Shown here piece by piece: positions 1 to 7,555 of a stretch of 38,632 bases of DNA (the stretch's first letter is position 1; each line of letters opens with the position of its first letter). The stretch is from Desulfatiglans anilini DSM 4660 (GTDB taxonomy: Bacteria > Desulfobacterota > DSM-4660 > Desulfatiglandales > Desulfatiglandaceae), in assembly GCF_000422285.1 (NCBI RefSeq), contig NZ_AULM01000036.1, positions 1 through 38,632 on the forward strand, read 5' to 3'. The position numbers and the translations under genes are program-made. The notes beneath the pieces were generated by a model, which was not told where the DNA came from, searched no databases, and saw only the letters and a program-made list of their open reading frames with translations.

Positions 1-1
1 C

Positions 2-430
2 CGCAAACCCTGCCATCGGACCCCCGACGGGCAATATCCACTCTCTCGCCTCATCTGGGTCGACTACAACTCCTCGGCCATCATCCCCCAGCATCTCTTC
101 CAGGCAATGACTCCGTCTTCCCCTCAACCCTTTCCCCCTCCACCCCCAGGGGGGGCGGTGTGCCTTTCTTCCCCTCCATCTCGCTCCAGATATCTGCGCG
201 CTACCGAATCCGAAACCGACTTCGCCTACGTCCTCGCCCTCCTCAGACGCGGGTACTCCGAACACGCCATCCGCTCCCTCCTCATCGAGCAACGGACCTC
301 CTGGGATCATCACCAGGGCGAACGGAGAAAAAATGCCTATATCAATAGAACCATCGCCAAGGCCAAGGCCATCATCCAAAATCCCTCTGGCCAGATTACC
401 CCGAAAATCACCACCAATCGTCCAGGATAA
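2..430 (+). CDS. RepB-type DNA primase, C-terminal fragment (runs in from left edge)
   Basis: The frame is open from the window edge to a TAA at 428-430, so the 5' end lies outside the window. The last 60 residues contain a segment of the form ETDFAYVLALLRRGYSE, then an NAYINRTIAKAKAII helix. This resembles the C-terminal helical region of plasmid/phage RepB-like primases (pattern DWAYxLxxLxRG ... YYxRTVxKAL). The first part (RKPCHRTPDGQYPL) fits the region after the primase catalytic core. A Pro-rich linker follows at about residues 38-52. Such primases normally sit on plasmids or integrated elements, which agrees with the transposase debris downstream. Family assignment rests on pattern memory only and is moderate. 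Confidence 0.45.
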   Translation, partial: RKPCHRTPDGQYPLSRLIWVDYNSSAIIPQHLFQAMTPSSPQPFPPPPPGGAVCLSSPPSRSRYLRATESETDFAYVLALLRRGYSEHAIRSLLIEQRTSWDHHQGERRKNAYINRTIAKAKAIIQNPSGQITPKITTNRPG

Positions 431-458
431 TCAGAAAAAAAACGTCAGATTATTGTGA

Positions 459-701
459 AAGACGACAACCGACAGCAAAATACACTGCCACCTCCTCACC
501 TGCGTCATCGCGCTTTCCTCCCTTCGCCTGCTTGAACTCAAGCTGGGCGGACCAGAGAGCGCCAAGACCATCATGGAAAAGATGACAGCCCTCAACTGTG
601 TTCTCACTTGGCATCAGGGCAGAAAAGCACCATCTGTCCAGATTGAGGAACCCAATGAGATCCAGGCCAAAGTGCTGGCCGCCTTTGGATATGAACAATA
701 G
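459..701 (+). pseudogene. IS1634-like (IS4 superfamily) transposase, C-terminal remnant
   Basis: The frame is open from just after a TGA at 456-458 to a TAG at 699-701. It has no start codon of its own in a sensible place. The peptide reads DSKIHCHLLTCVIAL, then LRLLELKLG, and ends with IEEPNEIQAKVLAAFGY. That is the usual tail of IS1634-type transposases (the region after the DDE core, with the IxxHxLxCxIAL helix and the EPNE-QA-VL-AFGY end). Only about 80 of roughly 500 or more residues remain, so it is a fragment. The flanking primase fragment and IS3 remnant suggest repeated insertion and deletion here. Confidence 0.6.
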
Positions 702-817
702 CTGACGGTTAGTTTCTACAACTCCGAGACTCAATTGTCTTTTAATTACAGGATATTGGAACTTCCTTCAACTTCAAACTCTGAAAGTCCTGTCTGAGGC
801 CCAGAAAGGGGGCAACG

Positions 818-1424
818 ATGGCGAAGCGACGGAGATTCACCTAGCAATTCAAGGCCAAGGTGGCGCTGGAGGCGATCAAGGGGCAACAGCCGATTCACGA
901 GCTGGCGAAAGAATTTGATGTCCATCCGAACCAGATCGGGCAGTGGAAAAAGCAGCTGTTGGAAAGTGCCTCGCAGCTTTTTGATCGTGGTCAGGACGCA
1001 GATACAGCCGCCCAGGCGGCTGAATTGGACCGGGCGTATCGGCAGGTCGGACGCCTTCACGTCGAAGTGGATTTTTTGAAAAAAAAGTCGGTCACCTGGA
1101 CTGACGGTTGCGGCTAAGCGGTCTATGGTTGAACAGGATCATCCGGACTTGAGCATCCGCCTGCAGTGCGGTCTGTTGAAACTGCACCGATCCAGCTACT
1201 ATCGCGGCCCAAGGGGTGAGAGCGAGGAGAATCTCAAGCTGATGCGGTTGATTGAAGAAGAATATCTCCGGCACCCGTTTTTCGGAACCCGTAAAATCGG
1301 GGATCATCTCCTACAGTTTGGGCATGGGGTCAACAGGAAGCGGGTTCGACGTCTGATGCAGCTAATGGGGCTTAAGTCCATCGCATACTTGGGGTTTACC
1401 TCACAGCTGCACCCACGCCGCTGA
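818..1424 (+). mobile_element. Truncated IS3-family insertion sequence (orfA + 5' part of orfB)
   Basis: OrfA starts at ATG 818 with MAKRRRFT and continues as QFKAKVALEAIKG with the HTH segment ELAKEFDVHPNQIGQWKKQL. It is interrupted by an in-frame TAG at 842-844. OrfB is in the -1 frame. It reads AAKRSMVEQDHPDLSIRLQCG, SSYYRGPRGES and the HPFFGTRKIGDHL block typical of IS3 orfB N-termini, and stops at 1422-1424 before the DDE catalytic core. The two frames meet at an A8 run (1079-1086), the usual slippage site for the OrfAB fusion. No terminal inverted repeats could be fixed. The element cannot move by itself because orfA has a stop and the catalytic domain is absent. Confidence 0.8.
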
Positions 1425-1428
1425 AAAC

Positions 1429-1617
1429 GTGAGAATCCCCGAGATCGACGCATTCCTCACCGAGATCGCCACAGTCTGCGAGAAGCACGGCCTGGTGCTC
1501 GCCCACGAGGATCTCGATGGGGACTTCCTGGTCGAGGACTATACACCCGATGCGCTCGAGTGGATCCTTCGCGCCAATGAGAACTTCCCCGGCCGGCTGA
1601 AGGAGATGGAGATTTAG
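1429..1617 (+). CDS. Small conserved hypothetical protein
   Basis: This 62-residue ORF starts at GTG 1429. It reads RIPEIDAFLTEIATVCEKHGL, then LAHEDLDGDFLVEDY and a tail DALEWILRANEN. The pattern (P-E-I-xx-FL-xx-I-xx-VC-xx-HGL, then HED-x-G-F-V-Y) resembles short uncharacterised proteins seen in many bacteria and phages, but I cannot name a function. The frame is also open upstream into the truncated IS3 orfB region, so the true start is uncertain and could have been lost to the insertion. There is no clear Shine-Dalgarno sequence. Its acidic, codon-balanced character suggests a real gene more than a chance ORF. Confidence 0.45.
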   Translation: MRIPEIDAFLTEIATVCEKHGLVLAHEDLDGDFLVEDYTPDALEWILRANENFPGRLKEMEI

Positions 1618-1769
1618 TGGCCGGGCAAAGCACACGCCACCGGCCATTCGTGAAAACCAGAGGGCGCGACTGCTCTGTGCTTCTCAAACGGATCCCCTGC
1701 CCTCTCCCCTAGCAGCGTGTTGGTATCCGCATTTGAAAGGCCCTGTTAAACCTCTCACTCGGAGACCCG

Positions 1770-2108
1770 TTATTTAGCGCAACAGGAAGAACTCTTGATG
1801 TCCTCGGCGAGCAGCTGACGCCAGTCGCCCAAAGCATCATGGGTCCAGCAGTCATCCCCGCCGGCAGCTTCCCTAAAAGTCAACGCCATGATGTAGGCCA
1901 ATTCCTGGACCGTTGCCCCTGCCTCAAGCGCCCCCATAAAATGCTTCAACAAACACGGCTTTGATCTGGCCTTGATTGCCAGAGCAAAACAAATGAACTG
2001 GTAGGTCTTTTCGTCTATAAGGCGCTTCTCCTTGTAAAGCGCATCGATCTTGTCCAGCGCATCCGCAAATTCCGGGAACCATTCCGCCAACAATCGCTCT
2101 CCAGCCAT
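1770..2108 (-). CDS. Carboxymuconolactone decarboxylase (CMD/AhpD-like) family protein
   Basis: This 112-residue protein starts at ATG 2108 behind a GAGGAGGGG ribosome site. The CMD core is visible: CFALAIKARSKPCLLKHFMGAL (C52, H56), then AYIMALTFREAAGGDDCWTH. The family's usual CxxC peroxidatic pair is reduced to a single Cys four residues before His. A second conserved-looking Cys (C87) lies in DDCWTH, and the protein ends with a CC pair (C109-C110). It is the most distal gene of the leftward arm of the arsenic divergon, after the CcdA/ArsG-like gene. A thiol-redox or arsenic-linked role is inferred from position only; the enzymatic reaction is not known. Confidence 0.75.
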   Translation of the reverse strand: MAGERLLAEWFPEFADALDKIDALYKEKRLIDEKTYQFICFALAIKARSKPCLLKHFMGALEAGATVQELAYIMALTFREAAGGDDCWTHDALGDWRQLLAEDIKSSSCCAK

Positions 2109-2183
2109 CCAAACCCCTCCTCTCGTTTGATCGTAAGATCGTCATCCCTCAGCCGCGCCCTATCGCGGGCCAAATTTGTTCTC

Positions 2184-2891
2184 TCAGAGCACGATAAACG
2201 GACTTCCTATGAAATAAACCCCCAAACACCCGATCAAAACGCCGGCACCCCTCCGAAACCATATCCCTGCCCCTTGCCGAACACTACTTTCAATCAACCT
2301 TCTGGCAGCGGCCGTCGAACTTCCCGCCACCAGGATCGGAAGGCAATGCCCGAGTGCAAAGAGGAAAATGAAAAAGACGCCTGTGCTGATGGCCTCCTGG
2401 ACCGTGATAATCGCCAGGATCGGCGCAATGAACCCGAAAGTACACGACCCGGACAAAACGCCGTAAGCTAACCCTAAGCCAAATGCCCCTCCCAAGCCCG
2501 AAAAGTTGAGCCGCTGGAGCCATCGCCCTGAAAACGTGCACCGTTCCACTCCCAGCATGCCGAGTGCTACCCAGACCAGGACGAGCCCCACCAGGATCTG
2601 CCAGTAATTCCCAATGTCTCCGAGCATCCGGCCGAGCCAGGCGCACAGCACGCCCACCAGTGCGATACTGGTGAACAGCCCCACGCTGAAGCTTCCGGAG
2701 AAGTACACGCCATCCCTCGGCTGCAGCACCCGCCGCTGACCGCCGACATAGGCGATGATCAAGGGTATGGAAGCCAGGTGACACGGGCTGAAAAGAACGC
2801 TGACCATGCCCCACAGAAAACACCCGAGCCCGCCAATGAGCACGCCTCCGCTCATCCATTGGTTAATGGTGAGAAAGATCTCCTCGAACAT
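2184..2891 (-). CDS. CcdA/DsbD-type membrane protein, ArsG-like arsenical efflux permease candidate
   Basis: This 235-residue polytopic protein has about six hydrophobic segments. Two cysteines sit in equivalent membrane contexts: C37 in LFSPCHLASIP and C150 in VLSGSCTFGFIAPI. This is the CcdA/DsbD-beta signature for passing electrons from the cytoplasm to periplasmic thioredoxins. The FSPCHLASIPLI form is also that of proteins annotated as ArsG-type aromatic arsenical efflux permeases, which are paired with thioredoxin-like ArsE/ArsF partners. Here the gene lies just downstream of a secreted thioredoxin and a thioredoxin fusion, so either role fits. Start ATG 2891 has only a weak GGGGAA ribosome site. 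Membrane placement is confident; the substrate is not. Confidence 0.7.
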   Translation of the reverse strand: MFEEIFLTINQWMSGGVLIGGLGCFLWGMVSVLFSPCHLASIPLIIAYVGGQRRVLQPRDGVYFSGSFSVGLFTSIALVGVLCAWLGRMLGDIGNYWQILVGLVLVWVALGMLGVERCTFSGRWLQRLNFSGLGGAFGLGLAYGVLSGSCTFGFIAPILAIITVQEAISTGVFFIFLFALGHCLPILVAGSSTAAARRLIESSVRQGAGIWFRRGAGVLIGCLGVYFIGSPFIVL

Positions 2892-2925
2892 CTGCGTTTC
2901 CCCGCGCGCGGAGTTCTCCGCCCAT

Positions 2926-3318
2926 TTAATGTACGCCCATCTTCTTCAGCTGAGCGACGATATCCGCCTCGGCCATAAAGCCCGTGTGCCGGTAAACTTC
3001 TTTTCCGTCCTCGTCAAAAAAGATCTGGGTCGGGATGGCCCGGATGCCGAAGCGTTTGGCAGGTGCCTGATCCTTCCAGACATCGAGGAAAACAATTGCG
3101 GCCCTTCCCCGGTAGGCTTCTTCCACACGTTTCAGAATGGGCGCCATCATCTTGCATGGTATGCACTTATCGGCTCCGAGATCCACCATGGTCACCATGC
3201 CCTCCACCGGCACCTTCTTGGAGGAAGATGCAGAAGCGTGGAACCGGGCGCTGGAACCCATCAGAACCGCCACTGCGAAAAACACGACCAGACCGACCTT
3301 GGCGTGAATCCCGTTCAT
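2926..3318 (-). CDS. Exported thioredoxin-family protein (CIPC active site)
   Basis: This protein has 130 residues. An N-terminal hydrophobic segment (residues 8-22, VGLVVFFAVAVLMG) acts as signal or anchor. The thioredoxin fold carries the active-site pair C52-I-P-C55 (DLGADKCIPCKMMAP), the cis-Pro segment RAIPTQIFFD and the closing GKEVYRHTGF. A longer frame opens upstream, but the AAGGGGG ribosome site is correctly spaced (8 nt) from ATG 3318 and too close to ATG 3324, so 3318 is chosen. It probably works in the periplasm as reductase partner of the CcdA/ArsG-like membrane protein encoded 34 bp downstream. Confidence 0.8.
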   Translation of the reverse strand: MNGIHAKVGLVVFFAVAVLMGSSARFHASASSSKKVPVEGMVTMVDLGADKCIPCKMMAPILKRVEEAYRGRAAIVFLDVWKDQAPAKRFGIRAIPTQIFFDEDGKEVYRHTGFMAEADIVAQLKKMGVH

Positions 3319-3448
3319 GTTCATAACCCCCTTTGATCCATCCCGCTCAAGCGGATGCGATTTTCCCTCTGGAATCCCCGTCACAAGGTGTCCCGATCCT
3401 GCCTCCCCGGCTTGTTCAGGGCACCGGGCGTCATGGGTCATTCCCTGA

Positions 3449-3950
3449 TCATTCACGTTCGGCCTTCTCAATGAGCGCCCGCAGCTTCACTCGCGGGAGC
3501 GCCGCGCCTACTGCAACAACACGCCCGTTGATGACAAGGGCCGGCATGCCCATGACGCCATAGCTCCCAATCTCCTTGATATCTCTGACATGCCGAAGAC
3601 TGGCGGAAAGATCGAATTCTGTCAGTACAGCCATGACTTCCCTCTCCATTTGATCGCACTGGGCGCAGCCAGGGCCAGGACCGCTATGTCCAGTTCTTGG
3701 CCACCGGGCTCGTCTTCATGAGGCAAGCCGCAATACTTTCTGTATTCGCGGAAAAACGCCTGCGCATAATCCCCCCGGGCCTTGGCAGGAATATAATTCT
3801 TCCTGCCCAGCCTCTGCATGAGTGCGGCCCTGATTTCCTCCTCCGACCCGTTACGAATTGCCCGCGCATTTCCACGAGGGCCGCCTCCAAGCCGATGGTG
3901 CCCACAGGTTGCCCCTTCACCCTGATCTGAAAAATGTTGTTCTCATCCAT
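3449..3950 (-). pseudogene. Thioredoxin fusion protein (N-terminal domain + small MTH895-type thioredoxin), broken by two frameshifts
   Basis: Three consecutive frames add up to one protein. From ATG 3950 (ribosome site GGAG) it reads MDENNIFQIRVKGQPVGTI and on to GLEAALVEMRGQF. After a missing base near 3847-3853 it continues in another frame as EEEIRAALMQRLGRKNYIPA and EYAQ-like helices (DYAQAFFREYRKYCG). After a second missing base near 3675-3680 it continues as GPGCAQCDQMEREVMAVL, then IKEIGSYGVMGMPALVINGR. The C-terminal part is a small thioredoxin with a CAQC site and cis-Pro. Inserting one base at each point restores a single ORF of about 165 codons. It is either a recent pseudogene or two assembly errors. 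It is first in the leftward arm, close to the promoter at 4075-4103. Confidence 0.7.
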
Positions 3951-4061
3951 CACTGTGCTCCATTGCCACTCCTCCTCGCCACCTTCACAAGCTCCTAGAC
4001 CTGTACTCAGAGTCGAAAGCCTCCTCTCCAAGCGCTGCGCAAGGATCATTGGAAGATTTCT

Positions 4062-4103
4062 GTATACGCATTTATGAATATAGCACTCGCTGGCTTCTGT
4101 CAA
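4062..4103 (-). promoter_or_regulatory. Leftward promoter of the arsenic divergon with ArsR-type operator
   Basis: On the minus strand TTGACA (4103-4098) is followed after 17 nt by TATTCA (4080-4075). The -10 lies inside an AT-rich element reading TATATTCATAAATGCGTATA. The same motif occurs at the rightward promoter (4381-4401), also overlapping the -10. Binding there would shut both arms at once, as ArsR/SmtB repressors do. The spacing and the duplicate are directly visible; ArsR binding is inferred. Confidence 0.55.
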
Positions 4104-4357
4104 TATCCGTGGTCATTCCCGTCACCAATCAGCATGCCTTCAATCCTTAAAGAGCACGACTCCCATCCTTTTCGAGCGCATCATGAAGACTGAGGGATGC
4201 AGCTGAAAAGATGGACCTGGGTGCCAAACCAACGATCGGCCATCCGGGAAGACCGATCATGCGCCGAATTCAGGCTAGCAGGCTATTGAAGGGGTTTTTT
4301 CAACACGCTGCTAAGACCGTCCAGATCGCACAAGAATCGACGCACGGATTTTTTTGT

Positions 4358-4401
4358 TTGACAGCGCTCTGAGGAAAGAATATATCTATAAATAGCGATA
4401 T
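4358..4401 (+). promoter_or_regulatory. Rightward promoter of arsR with ArsR-type operator
   Basis: A perfect TTGACA (4358-4363), a 17-nt spacer and a TATATC -10 (4381-4386) precede ATG 4411. The -10 is embedded in TATATCTATAAATAGCG followed by ATAT, which contains the inverted repeat CTAT-AA-ATAG. It matches the element on the opposite strand at 4062-4082 almost base for base. The position between -10 and start codon fits autorepression by the adjacent ArsR. Confidence 0.6.
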
Positions 4402-4410
4402 GGCGATGCA

Positions 4411-4750
4411 ATGAAGGATTTCATCAGAGTCGTCAAGGCCCTTTCCGAACCGGGTGAAAATCATCAAGATCCTGCAGCGGCGCGTGCTGTGCGTCTGTGA
4501 AATCCAGGCGGCACTGGGACTTGCCCAATCCACCACGAGCAAGCATCTTAAAATCCTCGAGGATACAGGTCTGATCAACTACACGAAAGACGGGCTGTGG
4601 GTCAATTATGAACTGGAGAAAACCCCTTCAAATCCGTATGCGGCCATCCTGCTCAAGCAGGTCTGCGACTGGATGGAGGACGAAGCCGATGTCTCGGAGT
4701 TGGTCGCCCGCCTACCCCGCATCCGCCGGGAGGACATCTGTGGAAACTGA
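4411..4750 (+). pseudogene. arsR: ArsR/SmtB-family arsenic repressor, frame disrupted near residue 13
   Basis: The N-terminus from ATG 4411 reads MKDFIRVVKALSEP and then leaves frame. The rest of a normal ArsR follows in another frame from about 4448: RVKIIKILQRRVLCVCEIQA, then LGLAQSTTSKHLKILED and a winged-helix end. The family usually has ALSDPNRVKIIK here, so a few bases (possibly five) appear to be missing. The As(III)-sensing CxC in helix 3 (LCVCEI) is kept, as is the recognition helix. An internal GTG at 4454 could start a shortened protein lacking helix 1. The gene heads the rightward arsenic arm behind the operator-bearing promoter. Confidence 0.7.
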
Positions 4751-4760
4751 TTTTTTTTGC

Positions 4761-4870
4761 GTTATTACGGGGAGCATCGTTCCTTTCCATTTCTACCATG
4801 TTATGGCTAGTAACTTTCGGCGAAAGGTCCCCCACCGGTAATGGAAACATTTGATACCCCCAGTAATAAC
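4761..4870 (+). repeat. Imperfect palindromic element (MITE/REP-like) between arsR and permease
   Basis: GTTATTACGGGG (4761-4772) is matched in reverse by CCCCCAGTAATAAC (4857-4870). Inside this, TTTCCAT..ACC (4784-4797) is matched by GGTAATGGAAA (4837-4847). The centre carries a small hairpin CTTTCGGCGAAAG. The whole 110 bp could fold as one long imperfect stem. It has no coding sense and interrupts what would otherwise be a short gap between two co-directional genes. Confidence 0.45.
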
Positions 4871-4952
4871 GTATCATGACACGGCCAACGGCCCGTCAGC
4901 GCCGCCGCCGTGACGCCTCTTCCTGGTTCAACACGCTGAAAAGGAGTTGAGA

Positions 4953-6124
4953 ATGAAGGAACGTACTAAACTCCTGCTGATCGCCGCGATCTTCCTGGCG
5001 GCCTACTATGTGCCCTGGGCCCATCCCACGATTCGACAATCCGGACTCGAGGCCTTCATGAAGCTGCAGGAATACGCCCGCGAACACGTGCTGACCTGCC
5101 TGATCCCCGCTTTCTTCATTGCCGGCGCCATCACGGTGTTGGTCTCGCAGGCCTCCGTGCTCAAATACTTCGGCGCACAGGCAAGCAAAATCCTCTCCTA
5201 CTCGGTGGCCTCCGTCTCGGGAACCATCCTGGCGGTGTGCTCCTGCACGGTCCTGCCGCTGTTTGCCGGCATCTACACGCGGGGCGCGGGGATCGGGCCT
5301 GCGACGGCGTTTCTCTACTTCGGACCGGCCATCAACGTGCTCGCCATTACCCTGACCGCGAAAATCCTCGGCTGGCAACTCGGCCTGGCCCGGGCCGTGG
5401 GAGCCGTGATTTTCGCGGTGGTGACAGGCCTGCTGATGGCCATCATCTTAAAAAAGGATGACGCCGCGCGCACCACCGGCCAGATCTACGTGCCAGAGGC
5501 CGAAGGAAATGAACGGACTCTTTTTCAGGACACCCTGTACATTGGGACCATGGTGCTGATCCTGGTCTTCGCCGCTTTCGCCAAGCCGGATCCCGGCTCG
5601 ACCGGGATCTGGCCCACTGTTTTCGCCGCCAAGTGGCACATCACCATCGGGCTGCTGATTTTACTGGGGCTCATGCTCAAGGCCTGGTTCACCAAAGAGG
5701 AGTACAAGTGCTGGCTGGAAGCCACCTGGGGCTTCATGAAATAGATCTTTCCCCTCCTTGCAGGGGAGTTCTCGTGGCCGGCTTCATGCTGGGCCGTCCC
5801 GGCCATGCCGCCCTGATTCCCGAGCAGTGGATCCAGTCGCTGCTGGGCGGGAACTCCCTCGGGGCCAACCTGATCGCCTCGGTGGCCGGAGCGTTGATGT
5901 ACTTTGCCACGCTCACCGAGGTCCCCATCCTGCAGGGCCTCCTCGGGGCCGGGATGGGCCAGGGGCCGGCTCTACCCCTGTTGCTGGCCGGACCGGCGCT
6001 TTCCCTTCCCAACATGCTCGTGATCGGAAGCGTGATGGGGGTCAAGAAGACAGCCGTCTTCTGTGCGATCATCGTGGTGATGTCCACCTTCGCCGGGATG
6101 ATCTATGGTGCGTGGTTTGCGTGA
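4953..6124 (+). pseudogene. Permease of the ArsP/DUF318 type (arsenical or metal efflux), broken by UAG and frameshift
   Basis: ATG 4953 has a good AAGGAG site 6 nt upstream. The first 264 residues show several membrane helices with LIPAFFIAGAITVLVSQ and the hallmark AVCSCTVLPLFAGIY, GPATAFLYFGPAINVL. The frame ends ..ATWGFMK-TAG at 5742-5744, where relatives would have Gln. The remainder, LVAGFMLGRPG, IPEQWIQSLLGGNSLGANL, MYFATLTEVPILQG, LPNMLVIGSVMG, resumes in another frame from about 5763 to TGA 6124. One missing G in the GGGG run near 5762-5766 explains the shift. Two lesions in 20 bp make a non-functional allele likely, unless both are sequence errors. The product would be an inner-membrane efflux pump of the arsenic operon. 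Confidence 0.7.
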
Positions 6125-6228
6125 TCCCTCCAGAGCAGCCGTTGGAGATTTGTTCGCGTCAGTTCGACACCGGCAGAAACGTGCCGGCTTTCGAAACATC
6201 GAAGGAATACAGAAAAGAGAAAGAAGAT

Positions 6229-6462
6229 ATGGACATCAAAGTGCTGGGTCCTGGCTGCCCCAAATGCCAGCAGACAGAAAAGGTCGTCAAGAAGGTGGTC
6301 GCCGAAACCGGCTTGGACGCCACCGTGGAGAAGGTCACTGATACCATGAAAATAGCGGGCTACGGCGTTTTCCTTACGCCAGCGGTGGTGGTCGACGGCG
6401 AGGTGAAAAGTGTGGGCAAGGTCCCTTCCAAGGACGACGTCAAGAAGTGGGTCTCCAGATAG
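6229..6462 (+). CDS. Small thioredoxin-like protein (MTH895/TM0996 type, CPKC site)
   Basis: This is an intact 77-residue protein. It begins MDIKVLGPGCPKCQQ with redox cysteines C10 and C13, then shows the cis-Pro segment YGVFLTPAVVVDGEV and ends SVGKVPSKDDVKKW. Start ATG 6229 lies behind a purine-rich stretch (AAGAGAAAGAAG) rather than a strong ribosome site. Such mini-thioredoxins regularly sit beside ArsP-type permeases and ArsR regulators. A role as electron donor or thiol carrier in arsenic handling is inferred from that neighbourhood. Confidence 0.85.
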   Translation: MDIKVLGPGCPKCQQTEKVVKKVVAETGLDATVEKVTDTMKIAGYGVFLTPAVVVDGEVKSVGKVPSKDDVKKWVSR

Positions 6463-6484
6463 CAGGCATCATGGAGGATTTTTC

Positions 6485-7297
6485 ATGCCGAAATGCAAAG
6501 ATGATGAAATCCGTGATCTCGTAAGGGAAAAATATGGTGCGGTTGCGGAAGGCAAAGAGGGGCTGGGAGGCTCCGCCTGCTGCGGCAACACGCCGACCAT
6601 GACAGAGATTCAAGCGAGGGGGAAGTTTCTGGATTACCGGGAGGAGGATCTTCTGCTTGCGCCCGGGACAGCCAACTTGGGGCTCGGCTGCGGCAACCCC
6701 ATCGGCATGGCGGGGTTGATGGCGGGGGAGGCGGTGGTTGATCTCGGGAGCGGCGCGGGCTTCGATGCCTTTCTGGCCTCCAGGCAGGTGGGTCACTCAG
6801 GACACGTGATCGGCCTGGACATGACCGCGGAAATGGTTCAGAAAGCCAAAGAAAACGCCGAGAAACTGGGGGTTCGGAACGTCGATTTCCGCCTCGGAAA
6901 GATCGAGGCCCTTCCGGTCGAAGACAACACCGTTGACGTGGTCATCTCCAACTGCGTCATCAATCTCTCTCCGGATAAGGGAAAGGTTTTCAGCGAGATC
7001 CACCGGGTGCTGAAGCCCGGAGGGCGCATAGTGATTTCCGACGTGCTCCGCTCCGGGGAGATCCCGGACTCCCTTCGGGACAACCCCGCCGCCTACACCG
7101 GGTGAGTGGCCGGGGCCATTTCACCCGGGGAGGTGGAAAAAATCCTTTGGAACGTGGGTTTCAAGGATATCAGGATCCACGAAAAAGAGCAGAGCCAAGA
7201 GATCATCCGTGGCTGGAATGTTGCGGAGGGGGCTGAGAAGGTCGTCTTTTCAGCCTACATCCTGGCGGTCAAGCCTTTCTCCGAACCGGGAGTGTGA
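6485..7297 (+). CDS. arsM: ArsM-type arsenite S-adenosylmethionine methyltransferase, putative selenoprotein (UGA at codon 207)
   Basis: Predicted to methylate As(III) in the cytoplasm. Start ATG 6485 follows GGAGG. The 270-codon frame shows C32-C33 (SACCGN), C69 in LGLGCGNPIG, SAM motif I DLGSGAGFDAFL (residues 86-97), ISNCVINLSPDK and LKPGGRIVISDVL. At codon 207 (7103-7105) a TGA replaces the Cys of the conserved YTGC-VAGA motif, the second arsenic-binding Cys of ArsM enzymes. The same frame then continues to a normal end: VAGAISPGEVEKIL, VGFKDIRIHEKEQ, VVFSAYILAVKPF, TGA 7295-7297. A SECIS-like hairpin begins 13 nt after the UGA. The alternative is a nonsense mutation, since neighbouring genes are damaged, but an exact hit on the catalytic Cys codon favours Sec. 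ArsM identity is firm; Sec is probable. Confidence 0.8.
7119..7138 (+). other. Candidate bacterial SECIS hairpin of arsM
   Basis: UUUCACC (7119-7125) pairs with GGUGGAA (7132-7138), giving seven base pairs with one G-U and a six-nt loop CGGGGA. The loop starts 20 nt after the UGA and has a G in its first two positions. Both features fit the published loose bSECIS consensus (loop 16-37 nt downstream). A second, tighter hairpin just after the UGA (UGGC-CGGG-GCCA, 7107-7118) is too close to act as SECIS. Confidence 0.45.
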
Positions 7298-7555
7298 CTG
7301 GAAATCCGGGCATGACTTGAATCAGCCGGCCATCGAAGCCAGCCAAGACTGGTTCTGCAGCATGTTCCATACGCCCTTAATCGGCGACAACTATCCGGTT
7401 TTATTCAGTCAATCGGAGACGCCCTGTCATGGTGGCCGCCAACGGCTGCCTGGCATGCTGGCCAGACTCATCCCAGGAAAACCCGAGATGCGCCTGAAAC
7501 ACCATCTCCCCCCTAGTGGCTTTTTTGAAGAGCTAAAGCACGGGAGTAAAACACC
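7298..7555 (+). other. Intergenic stretch between arsM and the BFD-like gene
   Basis: These 258 bp show no convincing gene, repeat or terminator. Short open frames cross it, but none has recognisable protein character. There is no clear ribosome site directly before ATG 7556 other than a weak GGGAG at 7543-7547. Confidence 0.4.
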
